NCBI GenBank assembly: GCA_902729315.2 | Contig: LR746270.1 | Coordinates: 317,501-381,500, forward strand | Direction of reading: 5' to 3' | Length of the DNA stretch: 64,000 bases | Source of the DNA: Spirodela intermedia | Lineage: Eukaryota > Streptophyta > Magnoliopsida > Alismatales > Araceae | Shown: positions 36,601 to 48,826 of the stretch, piece by piece | How the letters are laid out: every line of letters begins with the position of its first letter | Numbering within the stretch: position 1 is the stretch's first letter | Made by a program: the position numbers and the translations under genes | The notes under the pieces: generated by a model | Databases searched by the model: none | Told to the model about the DNA's origin: nothing | Seen by the model: the letters and a program-made list of their open reading frames with translations, nothing else

Positions 36601-39180
36601 ACTTATCTGACATGCCACCATTGACATAAACTTTTCAATAATAAAAATTTAATGTATTCTTGTTTCTCTTATTGATTTATACTCATAATAGCTTGAAGAA
36701 TTTGTCTAATACCATGTGGAGCCTATGCAAACGATTCCTCTAATACATCTCTAGATTCTAATTCTTCAGCGGGTGAGTTTGAGTTTGCTCATTGGTTTAC
36801 TTATGATTCTAGAGCTTAGTAATAAATAAAACAAATTGTAAAACATAATCACTAGCTCATTAAAAATATAATTTAGATAAAATATTCTAATTTCTCAAAT
36901 GTGTCGATGCATAAGTCATATATAAATGCTTCAACATGTCATATTACCCTATAAACATATACTTAACAATTTATTTATTGATACTTCTTTAATTAATAAA
37001 TATTTTTCTCAAACATTTATACTAAAGGAAATAACTTAAGCATAAGGCTAAAATCTTAGATTTAATCATTAGAGATGAAATCATAATAATTGAATAAACA
37101 TAATATAAAGTTCGTTTAATATATTGAACGTTTAATTAACATAAGTTAGGCATATAAATCAAAACAGAAATCCATCATTTATTGATTTGAAATCTAAGAT
37201 AATTAATTTTCAATAAATTTTCTTTGGTAATAATCAAAACTAAAGGTATTAACATATGAATGACATAGGTTCCAAAAGCTCTATGACATTTTAATGACAA
37301 TGGCTTGCATATGAAAAGAACTAACCAAAACTAGTTACTTTTAAGCTTGCCTATAAAATGCTAGCCATTTTGCATTATTTTCAACAAACACTTGGTGATA
37401 ATCAATAGGTTTCAAAAAGATGTTATGATCTTGAGAGGGAATGAATGAGGAACGATATACCCATTGATCAGATGATCCATTATTGATCTTCCACTTAATA
37501 TTTTTTAACTAAATTCTAATTAATTAGACATGTTTTGATGTTTTCCCATTAATAGTGGTTAGCTTACCTCCTTCCTTACATCTATTTGTCACTCCTTTGA
37601 CCACTATTCGTGATGAGCTGTGCTTGGGTTTCCAGGGGGTCTAGCATTAGGAATGGTCTTTGGCCTCATCTACAATGTTAGTAAACACTAGGCCTTTGAA
37701 GTAACATTCTCTTCTAGTCTTGTCTTACCCTCACTACCTTACATGCCAATGCATAAGTTAGATGTGCTGAAGCTGTAAGACTCTTGTGGACTTTTAAACT
37801 TGTTGAACACCACCTTTGTCAACCTTCTTAGAGACTATGTTTCTCTATTCACAGATCTTGACTTGATTCACCACTTGAGCTTTTTTTGTCATCAACTTTA
37901 AGTGTGGGATTATGTTTTATTCTAAAATGGATTCATTATTATTAATGTAATCATTTTTCTGGGGTCAATAGAGGGAACATCTACAACTTGGAAACTAAAT
38001 GTAAACCTTTATTCATTCATGCATTGTCCTCATACAACTTGCAATATCATACAAGACACTAGTGGTGTATTATATTCGACAATCTAAAACCTTAATTATT
38101 GTGTCTTGAAGAAACAACCTTTATTATCACAAATGCCAATGATCAATGGTTTTATGGTCATACATAACAGTTGACAAATTATGGCTCTTTCATATCAAGG
38201 GTGAGGCCAGGATATTTATCTTCTATTTGTGAGGGTTATGGTATCAAATTAGCCCTTTTGAATGCCTTAAGTTTTACTCTAAAATTCATAAGCTGTGGTT
38301 TTTCTCTACCTCAAATTTGGGGGTTTCAAGATAGTTGGCACTAACCTTGATACTTCATAAACATCAGAATGTGTTTATGTGTTGCATAACGTAAGTTTCA
38401 ATGCATATTATTTCAATCCACATTTGAACTAATTGGTTGTTTGAGTCAAATAAGAACATAGATCTTGGATTCTTTCCAAATTAGGCAACATTTATGTTGA
38501 AAACAAACCGTTCAAGATGGGATGTGAAAAACATCGAATCATATTGGTTAGGTATTAACTGAATTCAGGTGAAGTTAGGTATTAAACTCAGTAGAAGTAT
38601 CAAACTTAGATTCAAGTGAATTCAGGTCATCCACTGAGATGATGATTAATAGTAGTGTTGAAGTCTATTCTAGACATTCATTGAAATAACATAAAAAACA
38701 AGGATAAAATAAATCGTCATCTTTGCTTAACAGCCACTCCTGATGCTCCACACTACCATCAATTGGTCTACGCCATTTCTAGATCATCCAACCACAAGTA
38801 GTTTCTAGTTGATGACACGTTGGAGATGTTAGAACTTGCACAACACAGGACAAAAGTCAATAGAAAACGCTGCAGGAACATAAGAAAACAAGAGAGAAGG
38901 GAGAAAATGCCCGCCTACAAGTTTCACCCTGGCGACAGTAAAACAACCAAACAAATTTAGAGCGAAATCCTATTTAACTGAAGTAAATATTCACATAAAT
39001 GGATTCAGACAATTGCAAAGTGGGTGTCTTTGACTGAAAACATTGACAAGTTAAAGGAAAAACCAAAAATGAAATTGAAATGCACAAAATTGTAAAAGTG
39101 CGAACCTCAGGGCAATCTTCTTCTCGACAAGGATTTGTCCCACCTGTCGGAATGCTTTAGAACGTTTAACTGCCCGGGAA
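33651..39180. other. 5.5 kb AT-rich block without recognisable genes
   Basis: Very AT-rich with stops in every frame; the longest open stretches are about 70 codons. A short (GT)n run is at about 35,872-35,892. No LTRs, terminal inverted repeats or conserved domains were recognised by eye. It may be old transposon sequence altered by methylcytosine decay, or plain spacer. Confidence 0.5.
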
Positions 39181-39186
39181 GGCAAA

Positions 39187-39543
39187 TCACCCTAGGCCTA
39201 GTCTCTGTATGGCATTCCTCACTGCGGTGATGGATCCTTCCTCGAAGCCGGCTGCATGGATTGTATGGTTAAAGATTCCACGCGCCGCCACCACGACGTG
39301 AGGAAGGCATGGGAAGAGATGAAGTAGGAAGGTAACAAGGCCTGTCAAATCGCCTTGTCCCTTCATCGTCACTGTTTTCCCCTTCCCAACCCTACAGATA
39401 AGTTCACCGCTAGTAAAGGAATCCATCTTATGCGGCTTGCCGACCGATGTGATCGCAACTCCTAACGGTCGTTCAATGTGGAAGGGAGGCAAGGACTTCC
39501 TCGTCCTCTGTACCCGGACACTGATCCCACAAAATAATTTTAT
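39187..39543 (-). other. Open frame of unknown significance
   Basis: A minus-strand frame is open for roughly 115 codons, from a stop near 39,544 to a TGA at 39,187-39,189. It stands out because the adjacent 5 kb is AT-rich and closed. It has no good ATG at its start; the only internal methionines are at MDSF and MKGQ. I do not recognise the sequence (it includes GELICRVGKGKTVTMKGQGD). It could be an exon, a transposon relic or chance. Confidence 0.2.
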
Positions 39544-41201
39544 TTATTAATTGACCTATCAATTGGACTTTTTACTTCTCCCTCTCCAACGCTCATCTTT
39601 TGATATAGCCTTTAAAACTTGTATGGTTAGATTGTGAAAGATAATTAATTTTAAGTTAATGACCAAATATCTTCAATATTTTGATACTTGGTTATTGCTC
39701 ACGCACCACGATCATGGTATTTGTTGATGATAATGCGCGGGTGACCAAACCTGAAAAGTTGAATTTTCTGAGTGGTTTCAAGTTAAGAAAGATATCCCAA
39801 CCCTGCGTCACTCAAAGTTAACCGATTATATGTGAGATGAATTAACAGTTCAGCGGTCTTCTCTCTCTCTCTCTCTCCTCATAGTTATATATATGTACTG
39901 ATGTACTGAGGAACGAAGACACCTCATGAGCGTGGGCTCGGTTCCTGATCCCCTCTCCCTCTCTCTCCCCCACCTCCCCTCCCTTATTGATGATCACTGT
40001 TGGGAGTGCGGCAACAGTAAGGACTTCCGCGCGGCGGGATGGATTCCACCCACGATCGCGGTTCTTTTACAGAGGCCACCGTCGACAAAGTCTCATCACA
40101 AATCCTGGAGATTCAACTGAGGCCTTTGTCACTTGGATGCCCGTAACCAGGAAGATGGGAGATCTTAGGTCTTGTCGTTATGGGACTTGGCCCTTGCAGA
40201 TTCTCCCCCTTATCTCTAAGGCTGGAGGTTATCGTGGTCAACTGTTTCTTTTTGACCATATGGTTCTCGATCTTGTAAAAACCTAAGAGATGGCTTCCCG
40301 CCCACCAACGAAAGTGGACTGTAAATCACAGATAATGCGTAGAGCGAACGATATCATCGTCTTGAGCTACCCGCGAGCCGTGGAGTGCACGGTATGCGAC
40401 CGGGACACCCCTGCATTTAAGGTTTGGCGATTCTCCAAGCATTTTCCTCGTGACGTACACGTTGATGATCGACGCCGTCGACCTAATAACGAGGCCTTCT
40501 ACTCTCCTTCCAATGGGGTTTCTGCATTAGACTCGAGGACATTTCCGACCGAGGGAACCCTAACAGTCGCTTTCTCTAAACAGAAGCATGTCTTCTGGTC
40601 GTGCAGATATCACCGGATCTGGTCAGGGCAGGTGGTGACAGCGTTGTGATGTGACATTCAGCATCTCAGTAAGGAAAACCATAGATGGTTACAGGGTAAC
40701 CGATGAAATCCGAGCGGCGGAAGCCCATGGGCAGATGCCATAATAGGGTCTTGTGGTGCTTCAGCGTCTTCGTCTTCCAGCTGCCATCAGAAAAAGGAAA
40801 AGGGCGAACTTTTCAGAACAATGATGGGCAATTATTCCATATTTTTGGATTCTATTTATTCCACACCCGTAATAGATTCAACAGACTCCGAAGACAGGCC
40901 TGCAATATCATCATACCCCGTGATGGAGTAGCAGAGAAGGCGACGGCTAGGCCGTAATTAGAGGAGTAAGGATAGAGGGCGAAAGACGTAGGTTGCGGGG
41001 GGAAGAAAGAGAGAGAGAGAGATCCTCCCCATCACCATCACGCAAAGCCTGAAGCAGATGGTAGTCCTGGCTGCTAGGCTGTAGCTCCCTCCAAACACCA
41101 ACACTGGGCCCTTCTTGTTGGTCCTCAGGCTATTTAACGTCTACAGCTCTCTTCAGTTGTGCAGGAAGTCGCGAGTAGGGGAGGAGGTAAACGGCAAGGG
41201 G
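39544..41201. other. Intergenic upstream of the glycine-rich protein gene
   Basis: Short open frames at 39,926-40,286 and 40,290-40,957 have no recognisable motifs. A weak TATA-like TATTTAA lies at 41,131-41,137. It sits downstream of the first in-frame ATG at 41,115, so transcription would probably start after that ATG. Confidence 0.5.
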
Positions 41202-41990
41202 ATGAGAGAAGCAATGGCAGTCTCGTCACTGCAGCCCATCCTTGTTCTCTCTCTTGTTACATTTACCATGGCCTTCGATGGTTTGGAAGTGGGTGCGACA
41301 GCAGATGTAGGGAAGTACACTCCCTTCGGTGTGCTCGTCAACACCACCAACGGCAGCCACACTGAAGATGTCGTCCTCGCTGAAACTGGCAGCGGCATTG
41401 GTGGCGGAGGTGGTGGTCGCGGCGGCGGCAGCGGAAGTGGCAGTGGCAGTGGCAGCGGCAGTGGCAGTGGCAACGGTGGCGGTGGTGGAGGGCGTGGCGG
41501 TGGCGGAGGAGGTGGTAGCGGCGGCGCTGGAAGTGGCAGCGGCAGCGGTAGCGGCAGCGGCAGTGGTGGTGGAGGGGGTGGCGGTGGCGGAGGCGGAGGA
41601 GGCGGGGGTGGAGCGAGTGGTGGAGGGTGCAAAAGCTGGTGGACGAGCTGGGGGTGGGGAACGGGGTGGGGATGGGGATGGGGCAACGGCAACGCCGGTG
41701 GCGGAGGGGGTGGCGGGGGCGGCGGGGGCGGCGGGGGCGGCGGGGGCGGCGGGGGCGGCGGGGGTGGGAGCAGCACCGGCGGTGCATGGGTAGGGGGTGG
41801 TGGCAGAAGCGGTGTCCGAAGCAGCGTCGGCGGGGGGTCCAGCAGAGGAAGCTTCATGATCGGGGAGTACGCGCGGTGCAGGACCCGAGGGCCATGCAGG
41901 CGCAGGAAGCTGATCTGCCCCCTGCATTGCCATGGCTCCTGCGTCTACGACTGCGAACAGAAGTGCGTCGCTCGCTGCAGGCGATCTTGA
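41202..41990 (+). CDS. Secreted glycine-rich protein with cysteine-rich C-terminal domain
   Basis: Single-exon frame of 262 residues from the ATG at 41,202; the ATG at 41,214 is an equal candidate, and the one at 41,115 lies upstream of a TATA-like box. The N-terminus (AVSSLQPILVLSLVTFTMAF) is a signal peptide. A low-complexity core of Gly and Gly-Ser repeats is interrupted by a tryptophan-rich insert (KSWWTSWGWGTGWGWGWG). The last ~35 residues hold eight cysteines spaced C-x5-C-x6-C, then five C-x3-C steps, within RGPC, KLICPLHC and DCEQKC. This G-x-C, K-L-x-C-P-x-x-C, C-x-x-D-C pattern resembles the C-terminal domain of a plant family often annotated as glycine-rich or keratin-associated-like extracellular proteins. 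Function unknown; cell-wall or apoplast location is inferred. Frames on the other strand here are poly-proline shadows. Confidence 0.8.
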   Translation: MREAMAVSSLQPILVLSLVTFTMAFDGLEVGATADVGKYTPFGVLVNTTNGSHTEDVVLAETGSGIGGGGGGRGGGSGSGSGSGSGSGSGNGGGGGGRGGGGGGGSGGAGSGSGSGSGSGSGGGGGGGGGGGGGGGGASGGGCKSWWTSWGWGTGWGWGWGNGNAGGGGGGGGGGGGGGGGGGGGGGGGSSTGGAWVGGGGRSGVRSSVGGGSSRGSFMIGEYARCRTRGPCRRRKLICPLHCHGSCVYDCEQKCVARCRRS

Positions 41991-42371
41991 CGGGGCCTTC
42001 TTCCCCTCCCGCAGGCCTCTCCTTCTTCCATGTCCTCTCAATCATCTCCGAAGGCATCATGCACGTAGTTACAGCTTAATCCTCGTGAAAATGCCACCTC
42101 CAGAAACCCATCTAGTTAAGGAAGCTCTCCCTTTTCTCCCTGGCACCAGAGACAATTCGTTCCATTCGGCGATCCCTTCCACGTGATCGAGCAAAACTGA
42201 ACAGGATTCGGAAGGCGGTGGCGGGCGAGAGGGTCCAGAAATGGTTTTGGATTTACTTTCCTGCAAAATGCACACGTTCTTGAGAGAGACCGAGAGAGGG
42301 GGGGGAGCGTACTCCATAGATTGTGTAGACAAATTTCTTTCGTCGTTTTAGGACTTTCCTGCTGAGAGTTC

Positions 42372-42410
42372 TAGAGAGAGAGGGAGAGAGAGAGAGAGAG
42401 GAGAGGGAAG

Positions 42411-42486
<76 letters not shown>

Positions 42487-42646
42487 GGAGGGAGAGAGAG
42501 AGAGAGGAGAGGAGGAGGAGAGAGAGAGAGAGAGAGAGAGGAGAGGGAGGGAGAGAGAGAGAGAGAGGGAGGGAGGGAGAGAGAGAGAGAGAGAGAGGAG
42601 AGGGAGGGCGAGAGAGAGAGAGAGAGGAGAGAGAGGGAGGGAGGGA

Positions 42647-42684
<38 letters not shown>

Positions 42685-42690
42685 GAGGGC

Positions 42691-42722
<32 letters not shown>

Positions 42723-42734
42723 GAGAGGGAGGAG

Positions 42735-42765
<31 letters not shown>

Positions 42766-42767
42766 TG

Positions 42768-42803
<36 letters not shown>

Positions 42804-42870
42804 GAGTGAGAGGAGAGGGAGGGAGAGAGGGAGAGAGGAGAGAGGAGAGAGAGAGAGAGGGAGAGAGAGT
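42372..42870. repeat. 500-base purine (GA) tract
   Basis: The plus strand is almost wholly A and G for about 500 bases (GA, GGA and GGGA units), with only a few C or T interruptions. It lies between the glycine-rich protein gene and the 3' end of the arabinose-5-phosphate isomerase gene. Long apparent reading frames on the minus strand (Ser-Leu repeats) are artefacts of this tract. Confidence 0.95.
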
Positions 42871-43450
42871 CTGTCTCACGTCCGACGCCGGGCCATGACG
42901 GAGGGCAGTGAAAAATGGAAGTGTTCGCTACGCGGCCCAGTTCTCATTTCCTGGGCCTACACCTGAACTTGGGCGTCCACCCATCACTGAAGACCGTGGT
43001 TGGTTCGGTCAACGTATCTGGGCCCGGCCCATTAGGCTCAAAAAAACCTGCACCACCGAAAAGGAAGAGGTCCCCCGGTCCTGGTCCCCAACCAAGCTAG
43101 GAATCCAATCATCCGTTGACCAGAAAATTGCTAAATTCGGCCGGAACAAGGGCCGTGGACTAAATCCAACGTCCAACCGCATCTCACCACATCAGCAGGA
43201 AAACAGATCACACCAAGGGGACATGGGCATACGCCTCTCCTCCCATTACTGGAAGATTCATCAGTCGCGCCTGTCGGCAGGTTCCATGGGGGGAAGAACC
43301 CAAGAACCCTGACGAGCCTGGCGATTATTGAGGGCAACATATCATATGATACAAACCGGGGAATACACGCTAATGATTGCTGCTGAGAAGAGAACCAAAG
43401 AAAGAATTGTGGTGGCTTCCAACGAAGAACAAAAGAATTGGTCACGGGGA

Positions 43451-45735
43451 TTACAAGCCTGCGGAGACGAGCCCGTGCAAGGTGACGATCCCGACGACCG
43501 TGTTGTCCTCGTCGAGAACGGGCAGGAACTGGACGGGAGACGGCGGCGATTCCATCTTCTGCATAGCTTCGACGGCCATCGCGTCCATAGTGATTGTTCT
43601 TGGTTTCCTGATTACAGAGAAATCATGGAACAATCGAGCGATTGTCTAAAATGGTTCTTCTTTGGGCAGTTCCTTGAACAATCTGAGACTGTTTACGGTT
43701 CATTTCGAAGAACAGTTGATGCATAACTGCGGTGAAAAAAATATGCCACTTTGGAAAATTGGGTAACAGAATATGATGAGAAACACTGTGACAGCTTCTG
43801 TGTTCTAAATGTATTCATGGCAAATGAATGATGAATATGATGAGGCATCTTCCTCTACTTCCACATTGACATTAATATATATACATATATATGTATATAT
43901 TCAAGGGATTCACCTGTTGCACATCTGACCCACAGTGAGGTTGAAGACCCGTTCGCCACAGGCCTTGAGTGTGCGCCTCAGATCACCATCTGTGAAAGTT
44001 CCAATCAGATGGTAGTCGTCGTCGATGACAAGCAGGCAACCGCAACCTTTACTGGTCAGCTCAACGAGTTGATCCATTATCAAATCTCCTTCTCTGCAGA
44101 CTGGAAGGTCTGCCCTCTTCTTCATGACATCTTTTACCTGCACGCGTATGAATTCAAAGAATAAGAATCACCCTTGGTCAGGAGGTGAATTGGATTAGCC
44201 ATGAGATTAAATTATTGAAATCAAGAACAAAAACAGAATCAGAAATAGTCGTGAGCAGCTCGGCCTGCAATCACACTCCGATTGAGGAATCAAAACACCA
44301 CGGCCGTTCCATAGATTTGACTCCAAATCAGTTAACGAAGCTGATTAAAAAATGCGCACACTAGGGCATCGAATTTCAACATGTGGCCAACTACTCTGAG
44401 ATCTCTTCCACTAGGCTATCAAGTTACAGGCCTGTCCAGCGTAGGAAGAAAAACTACATAAATCCAAGGAGTACTGTCGGGCCTCATTGCGTTGCAAAGC
44501 CGCAAGTTTAAGTTCATAATTAAGGTTCGATGGAAAAAATAAATATGCTAAAAAATAAAGGAAACGCTTTATTAAGTACGCAGAAGGGAACCCGCGTTCG
44601 TTTGTAATAAATCAAGCTTGAAACCCATGGCATCACTCCTCAAAGAGTCCAAGATACATTACCCTGCTGTATGTCGGCAAATAATTAGCTAGGACATGCA
44701 AGCACTCAATACACTGACGAGTCCAATAGACAACACCTACCAAGCTTCACCAGAGCTAATGCAGCATATCCGGGAGAGGAAGGTGCATACAGCTAATCAG
44801 GATGATTACTATCTGACCCAACTTACTGTTCGATGAAGTGCCAATACTTGTCGCATATATTCACAGACCGTGGACTAGGGAAACCTGGAAGAGTAGAACA
44901 TCCTTCTACCAATTCAATGGAAATTATGATCAAACGAATGCAATGCAGGTCAAACAAGTGAGAATTAGAGAAGGAAAACAGGGTGGTGATAGAGGGGGCA
45001 CGCGATTAAGAATTAAATCGGTGGGAGGTCGAGTTTTCCAGATCAGGTCACCTTGAATATGAGACTCTTCCCGATCCTGCCTGCCGGATGGTTAGAGGCG
45101 TACTCCTCCTTGCTCAGGTTCCTGGCGGCCATTAACGCCACGGCTACGGTATCACCAAACACCATTTGGACGGCCGCCGACGTGACAGGCGCGAGGTCGA
45201 ACGGGCAAAGCTCCCGCTCCAGCGGCAAGTGTACATTCATGTCGCACGCGGCTGCAAGCGGGTTTCCTTCCACCGACGTCACCGACACCAGGTAAGCCCC
45301 CTTGGACCGGACGCAGGGCACCAGCCGTAGGAGCTCCTCGGAGGACCCCGATTTGGAGATGAGGATGACGACGTCCGCCGAGGAGACGACGCCGATGTCG
45401 CCATGGAGAGCATCGACGGGGGAGAGGTAGGCCGCGCGGACGAACCCCAGGGAGGCGAGCGTCTGCGAGAGCTTGCGGGCGACGAAGCCCGATTTCCCGA
45501 CGCCGGAGAAGAAGATGGCCCCGGGGGCGTCGAGGAGGATCTGAGCAAAGGCCCGCGTCTGGGAGAGGTCGAGCTGATCGAAGAAGTGGTTCAGGTGGCG
45601 CCTCTGCGAGTCGAAGAGGCGACGGAGCTCTCCATCGTCGATCACGTTCCTCCCGGCGGGCGAGGAGGAGGACGGCGGCGCGGGGGCGACGGCGAGGGAC
45701 TTGGCCGAGGTAGCAGGCCCCGGGAGGGATCCCAT
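43451..45735 (-). CDS. Arabinose-5-phosphate isomerase (SIS + 2 CBS), SETH3/KdsD type
   Basis: Complete gene, three exons (minus order): 45735-45052, 44137-43914, 43607-43451; 354 residues, close to the ~350 of Arabidopsis SETH3. It interconverts ribulose-5-phosphate and arabinose-5-phosphate, the first step towards KDO, a sugar of rhamnogalacturonan II pectin. The SIS domain (about residues 65-205) shows [26 protein letters not shown] and [12 protein letters not shown]. The conserved NHPAGRIGK segment at 215-223 carries the catalytic-type histidine. Two CBS domains follow: [12 protein letters not shown] to TDGDLRRTL, and [15 protein letters not shown] to [14 protein letters not shown] Ser/Pro/Ala-rich N-terminal ~28 residues precede the conserved part. 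All splice sites are GT-AG and in phase, and no damage was seen. Confidence 0.95.
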
Positions 45736-46830
45736 TCCTCCCTCTCCCCCGGGCCTTCAGCTCCGAGATCCAGGGGGAAGACGACGAAGAAAAAATCTGA
45801 GATCCGCAGTCAGGAGGTGGGGGAGCTCTCCATTTATACCCTCTCCACTTTATCAAGCACTCCCCCCATTGGCGGCGTTCAGAGGAGGAACATCGCCGCC
45901 CACTTGCATCATCACGAGGAGATCATTTAATCACTTAACGGTGATCACATTTTTTATAAAACACCCCCGCATTATCCCTAAACCCACGTATTCTCCGTAA
46001 ACTCTCTCTTCTGGGAAATATGCTCTCGTACTATAAATAATCACCTGTATTATTACTTACTATTATTATTATTATTGTTATTATTATTTAATGCACCGCT
46101 CGGCAGTCGTCGAGCTGTCGGCCCTCTCTCTGTCTCGCTCTACGTCTCCATCCGGGATGCGGACGGACATGTTGGCTTAGTGACGTGCCGCCCTGTGCGG
46201 GGCCCAGGGAGAGATCTCCCACCGGCGGCCTCCACTGGCCGTTGGATCAGAGCTGGGAGTCACAGATGATTTTGTCGTCTTCCTCGCCTCCACGTGGCAT
46301 CTCCTACGGGGAGAGGAGGTTCCCCCTCACGGATCCGAATGGGGATCGACGGCTGCTGGTTAGTGGATCGCGCATCAGGAGCCGTCCGTTTCGGTACGCG
46401 CCGGATACCGGAAAAGATAAATGGGTCAGATAATGGGCGGGATAATGGGCTCTTACTAACTTGAGCCTGGGCCTAGGCTTTTTATGTTGGTGGTCACTTC
46501 TCGAAATGGTTTCAACCGGCCCACTTGTTATTATTTTTATTCCCCCACCTGCTCTCTCTAAATCTCTCTATCTCTCTCTCTCTCCGTGTCTCGCACGTGT
46601 GCGTGTCATCGCTGGCGTAAGGCTTGTTGTCACGTGTGGGGTGGGGCCGGGGCAGAGAGTCAGCACCTGTGGGCAGAGCAGGGAAAGTTTCCGATAAAAG
46701 AAGAATCGGAATCATCCCCAGACGACCCGCCCGCGTGTGCGCTGTAAAAGAGGACTAGTCAAGCTGACCGCTCTGCAGAAACAGATCCTCTGCCCCGACC
46801 AGCCCACTTTCCGGATGCCTCCGACGTCAC

Positions 46831-46862
<32 letters not shown>

Positions 46863-48789
46863 AATGCCGCCCCACCCACCTCGCCGGTCTCAGCTTTTCC
46901 GTTCCCCCGGTTCTCTCTCTCTCTCTCTCTCTCTATCTGTGTCTGTGAGTACACAGTAGATGGCGGAAAATTTGTCGAGAAAAGGACGGGGGCCCGGGGC
47001 GCAGAGGATCACGGGAGCTGGAGCGATCTGCCGGCGTTCTCGGGGAGTCCTCTCCTTTCATTGTCCCCTCCGGCGAGGCACTCCGGCGACGCCTCCGGCG
47101 AGTTAATGGAAGGAACCGACGAGGCAGGGCGTGAACAATATCCGCCATTGGGGGTGAGAGGGATTCTCTCTGAATGGCCGCGCACCCGATCAGCCGGACA
47201 ATCTTGCACTACCATCCAATCCACTCGACCCTCCTACGTACCCATGCAGACACATAGATAGAGAGGTAAAGAGAGAGAAAGAGAGAGAGCAGCGCAGAGA
47301 GGTAGACGACGGATTCTTCTTATCCAGGAACATCTCCGGGATTTACATGCAGAGAGTTCCGGAGGGAGAAGCCAAAGGCCGCATACCTTCCGTCTCAGGC
47401 TCGGTGTTCTTGTCTGTTCTACGAAGAGATGGCATCACTCAGTTTCTCCTGTGCTGCCGCGTCCTTTTGGAAACGCCAGGCTCTGCGCCGCCACTCGTTA
47501 CTCCGCCAAGCTGACCTGTGCTTCGTACGCACCGTAATAATGCCATGACTGACTCTTTCACCATGTACCCTTCGCCTCACCGCCTCTCTCTCTCTCTCTC
47601 TTGCTATCGATCTATATATTTATATCTGTGAAAAGGCAGACCGGTGGAGATCTAATACAGAGGAACTCAAGTGGATGCAGCCGCAGAGATTGGTGTGCGG
47701 CGTATTCCTTTAGTGAAGTCGACAAATTTACAGGGTCACCGGAACTTATATGGTGGGATTCAAGAAAAACGAGTAAGGTGCTCTAGCGCGATTTGAATCG
47801 TACAGTCTTCCATAAACAGTAATTTCCTGTGGGAAGGATCTACTCGTGGTGGGAATATACACCGAGAAACCCAAGCCATCGTACATAAAAGTCAAAGAAT
47901 AGTAAATTTCAGAGAAAAGTCTACGATTTGATAACGTACAGAAAGAGGAGGCGGGGAGGTGATAATTCAGTTCCAGGTTTTGTAAATGTAAAACGATGAG
48001 AGGGAGAGAGGGAGAGAGAGAGAGGAAAGCACAGAAAAGAGACGATAAGAGATGGAAAAGAGAAGGGACATTGAGAAAGGAGACGAGAGGAGCCCATCCG
48101 CTTTTCATCTGACGAGACGTGAGCGGAGTCAAAGAGGCAACCACGAGTGCGCGTTTGTGAGGTGGCGACCGCCCTTTCGCCGTACTACGTACCGAGGCAG
48201 GAGCCCTAGGCTGCTGCCCCCGTGGAGGGAATACTCGCCGGAGCCGACAGGAAGCGGAGGGCCGCTGGGACTGGGGGGACGAGTTCCTCTCCGATCTCCG
48301 CCCCCTTCTTTCCCTCTGCAAGGCGGGGTACGGTGCCAGTCAAATCAACGTCTAATTTCACAACGGAGGCCGAAAAATAAAGAGCGAGAAGAGAAAAGAA
48401 GAGAAAGCAAGGGCCTTCTCGGCGTCTCCGTCGTTTACTCCTCCGTTCTCTTGGATTCTAACATCGAGCGACGAATGCGGGATTCTCTCGAAGATCGTCC
48501 TGCGTACGACCACCGCTATCATCATCCTCCCTCTTCTCTTCTCTTCTCCTCTCTTTTGAACTTCCATTACGTGAGTATCTATGTATGAATGTATGAATGT
48601 ATGAATGTATGTATGTATTTACGTCTGTACACGTTCTGGATTGAGTGCTCATGGTTTTTCGGGTGATTCAACCTTGTATGAATGAGATCTTCAAGCTCTC
48701 TGGCGGGCAGATGTCGAGCATAGAATCGAGGCCAGTCCACGTACATGCACACCTACGGTCTGTATGTTTGACTTCGGCGTATACACACT

Positions 48790-48826
<37 letters not shown>

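Noticed and set aside
41153-42041. Long proline-, alanine- and histidine/arginine-rich frames on both strands over the glycine-rich gene
   Set aside because: Shadows of the GGN repeats. Only the plus frame has a signal peptide and a structured cysteine tail.
42253-42879. Minus-strand frame of 208 codons made of Ser-Leu repeats
   Set aside because: It is a translation of the GA/CT microsatellite, open in several frames, with no domain.
47746-48321. Minus-strand frame of 191 codons
   Set aside because: Low-complexity Arg/Ser and Leu/Ser composition without a conserved motif; plus-strand frames overlap.
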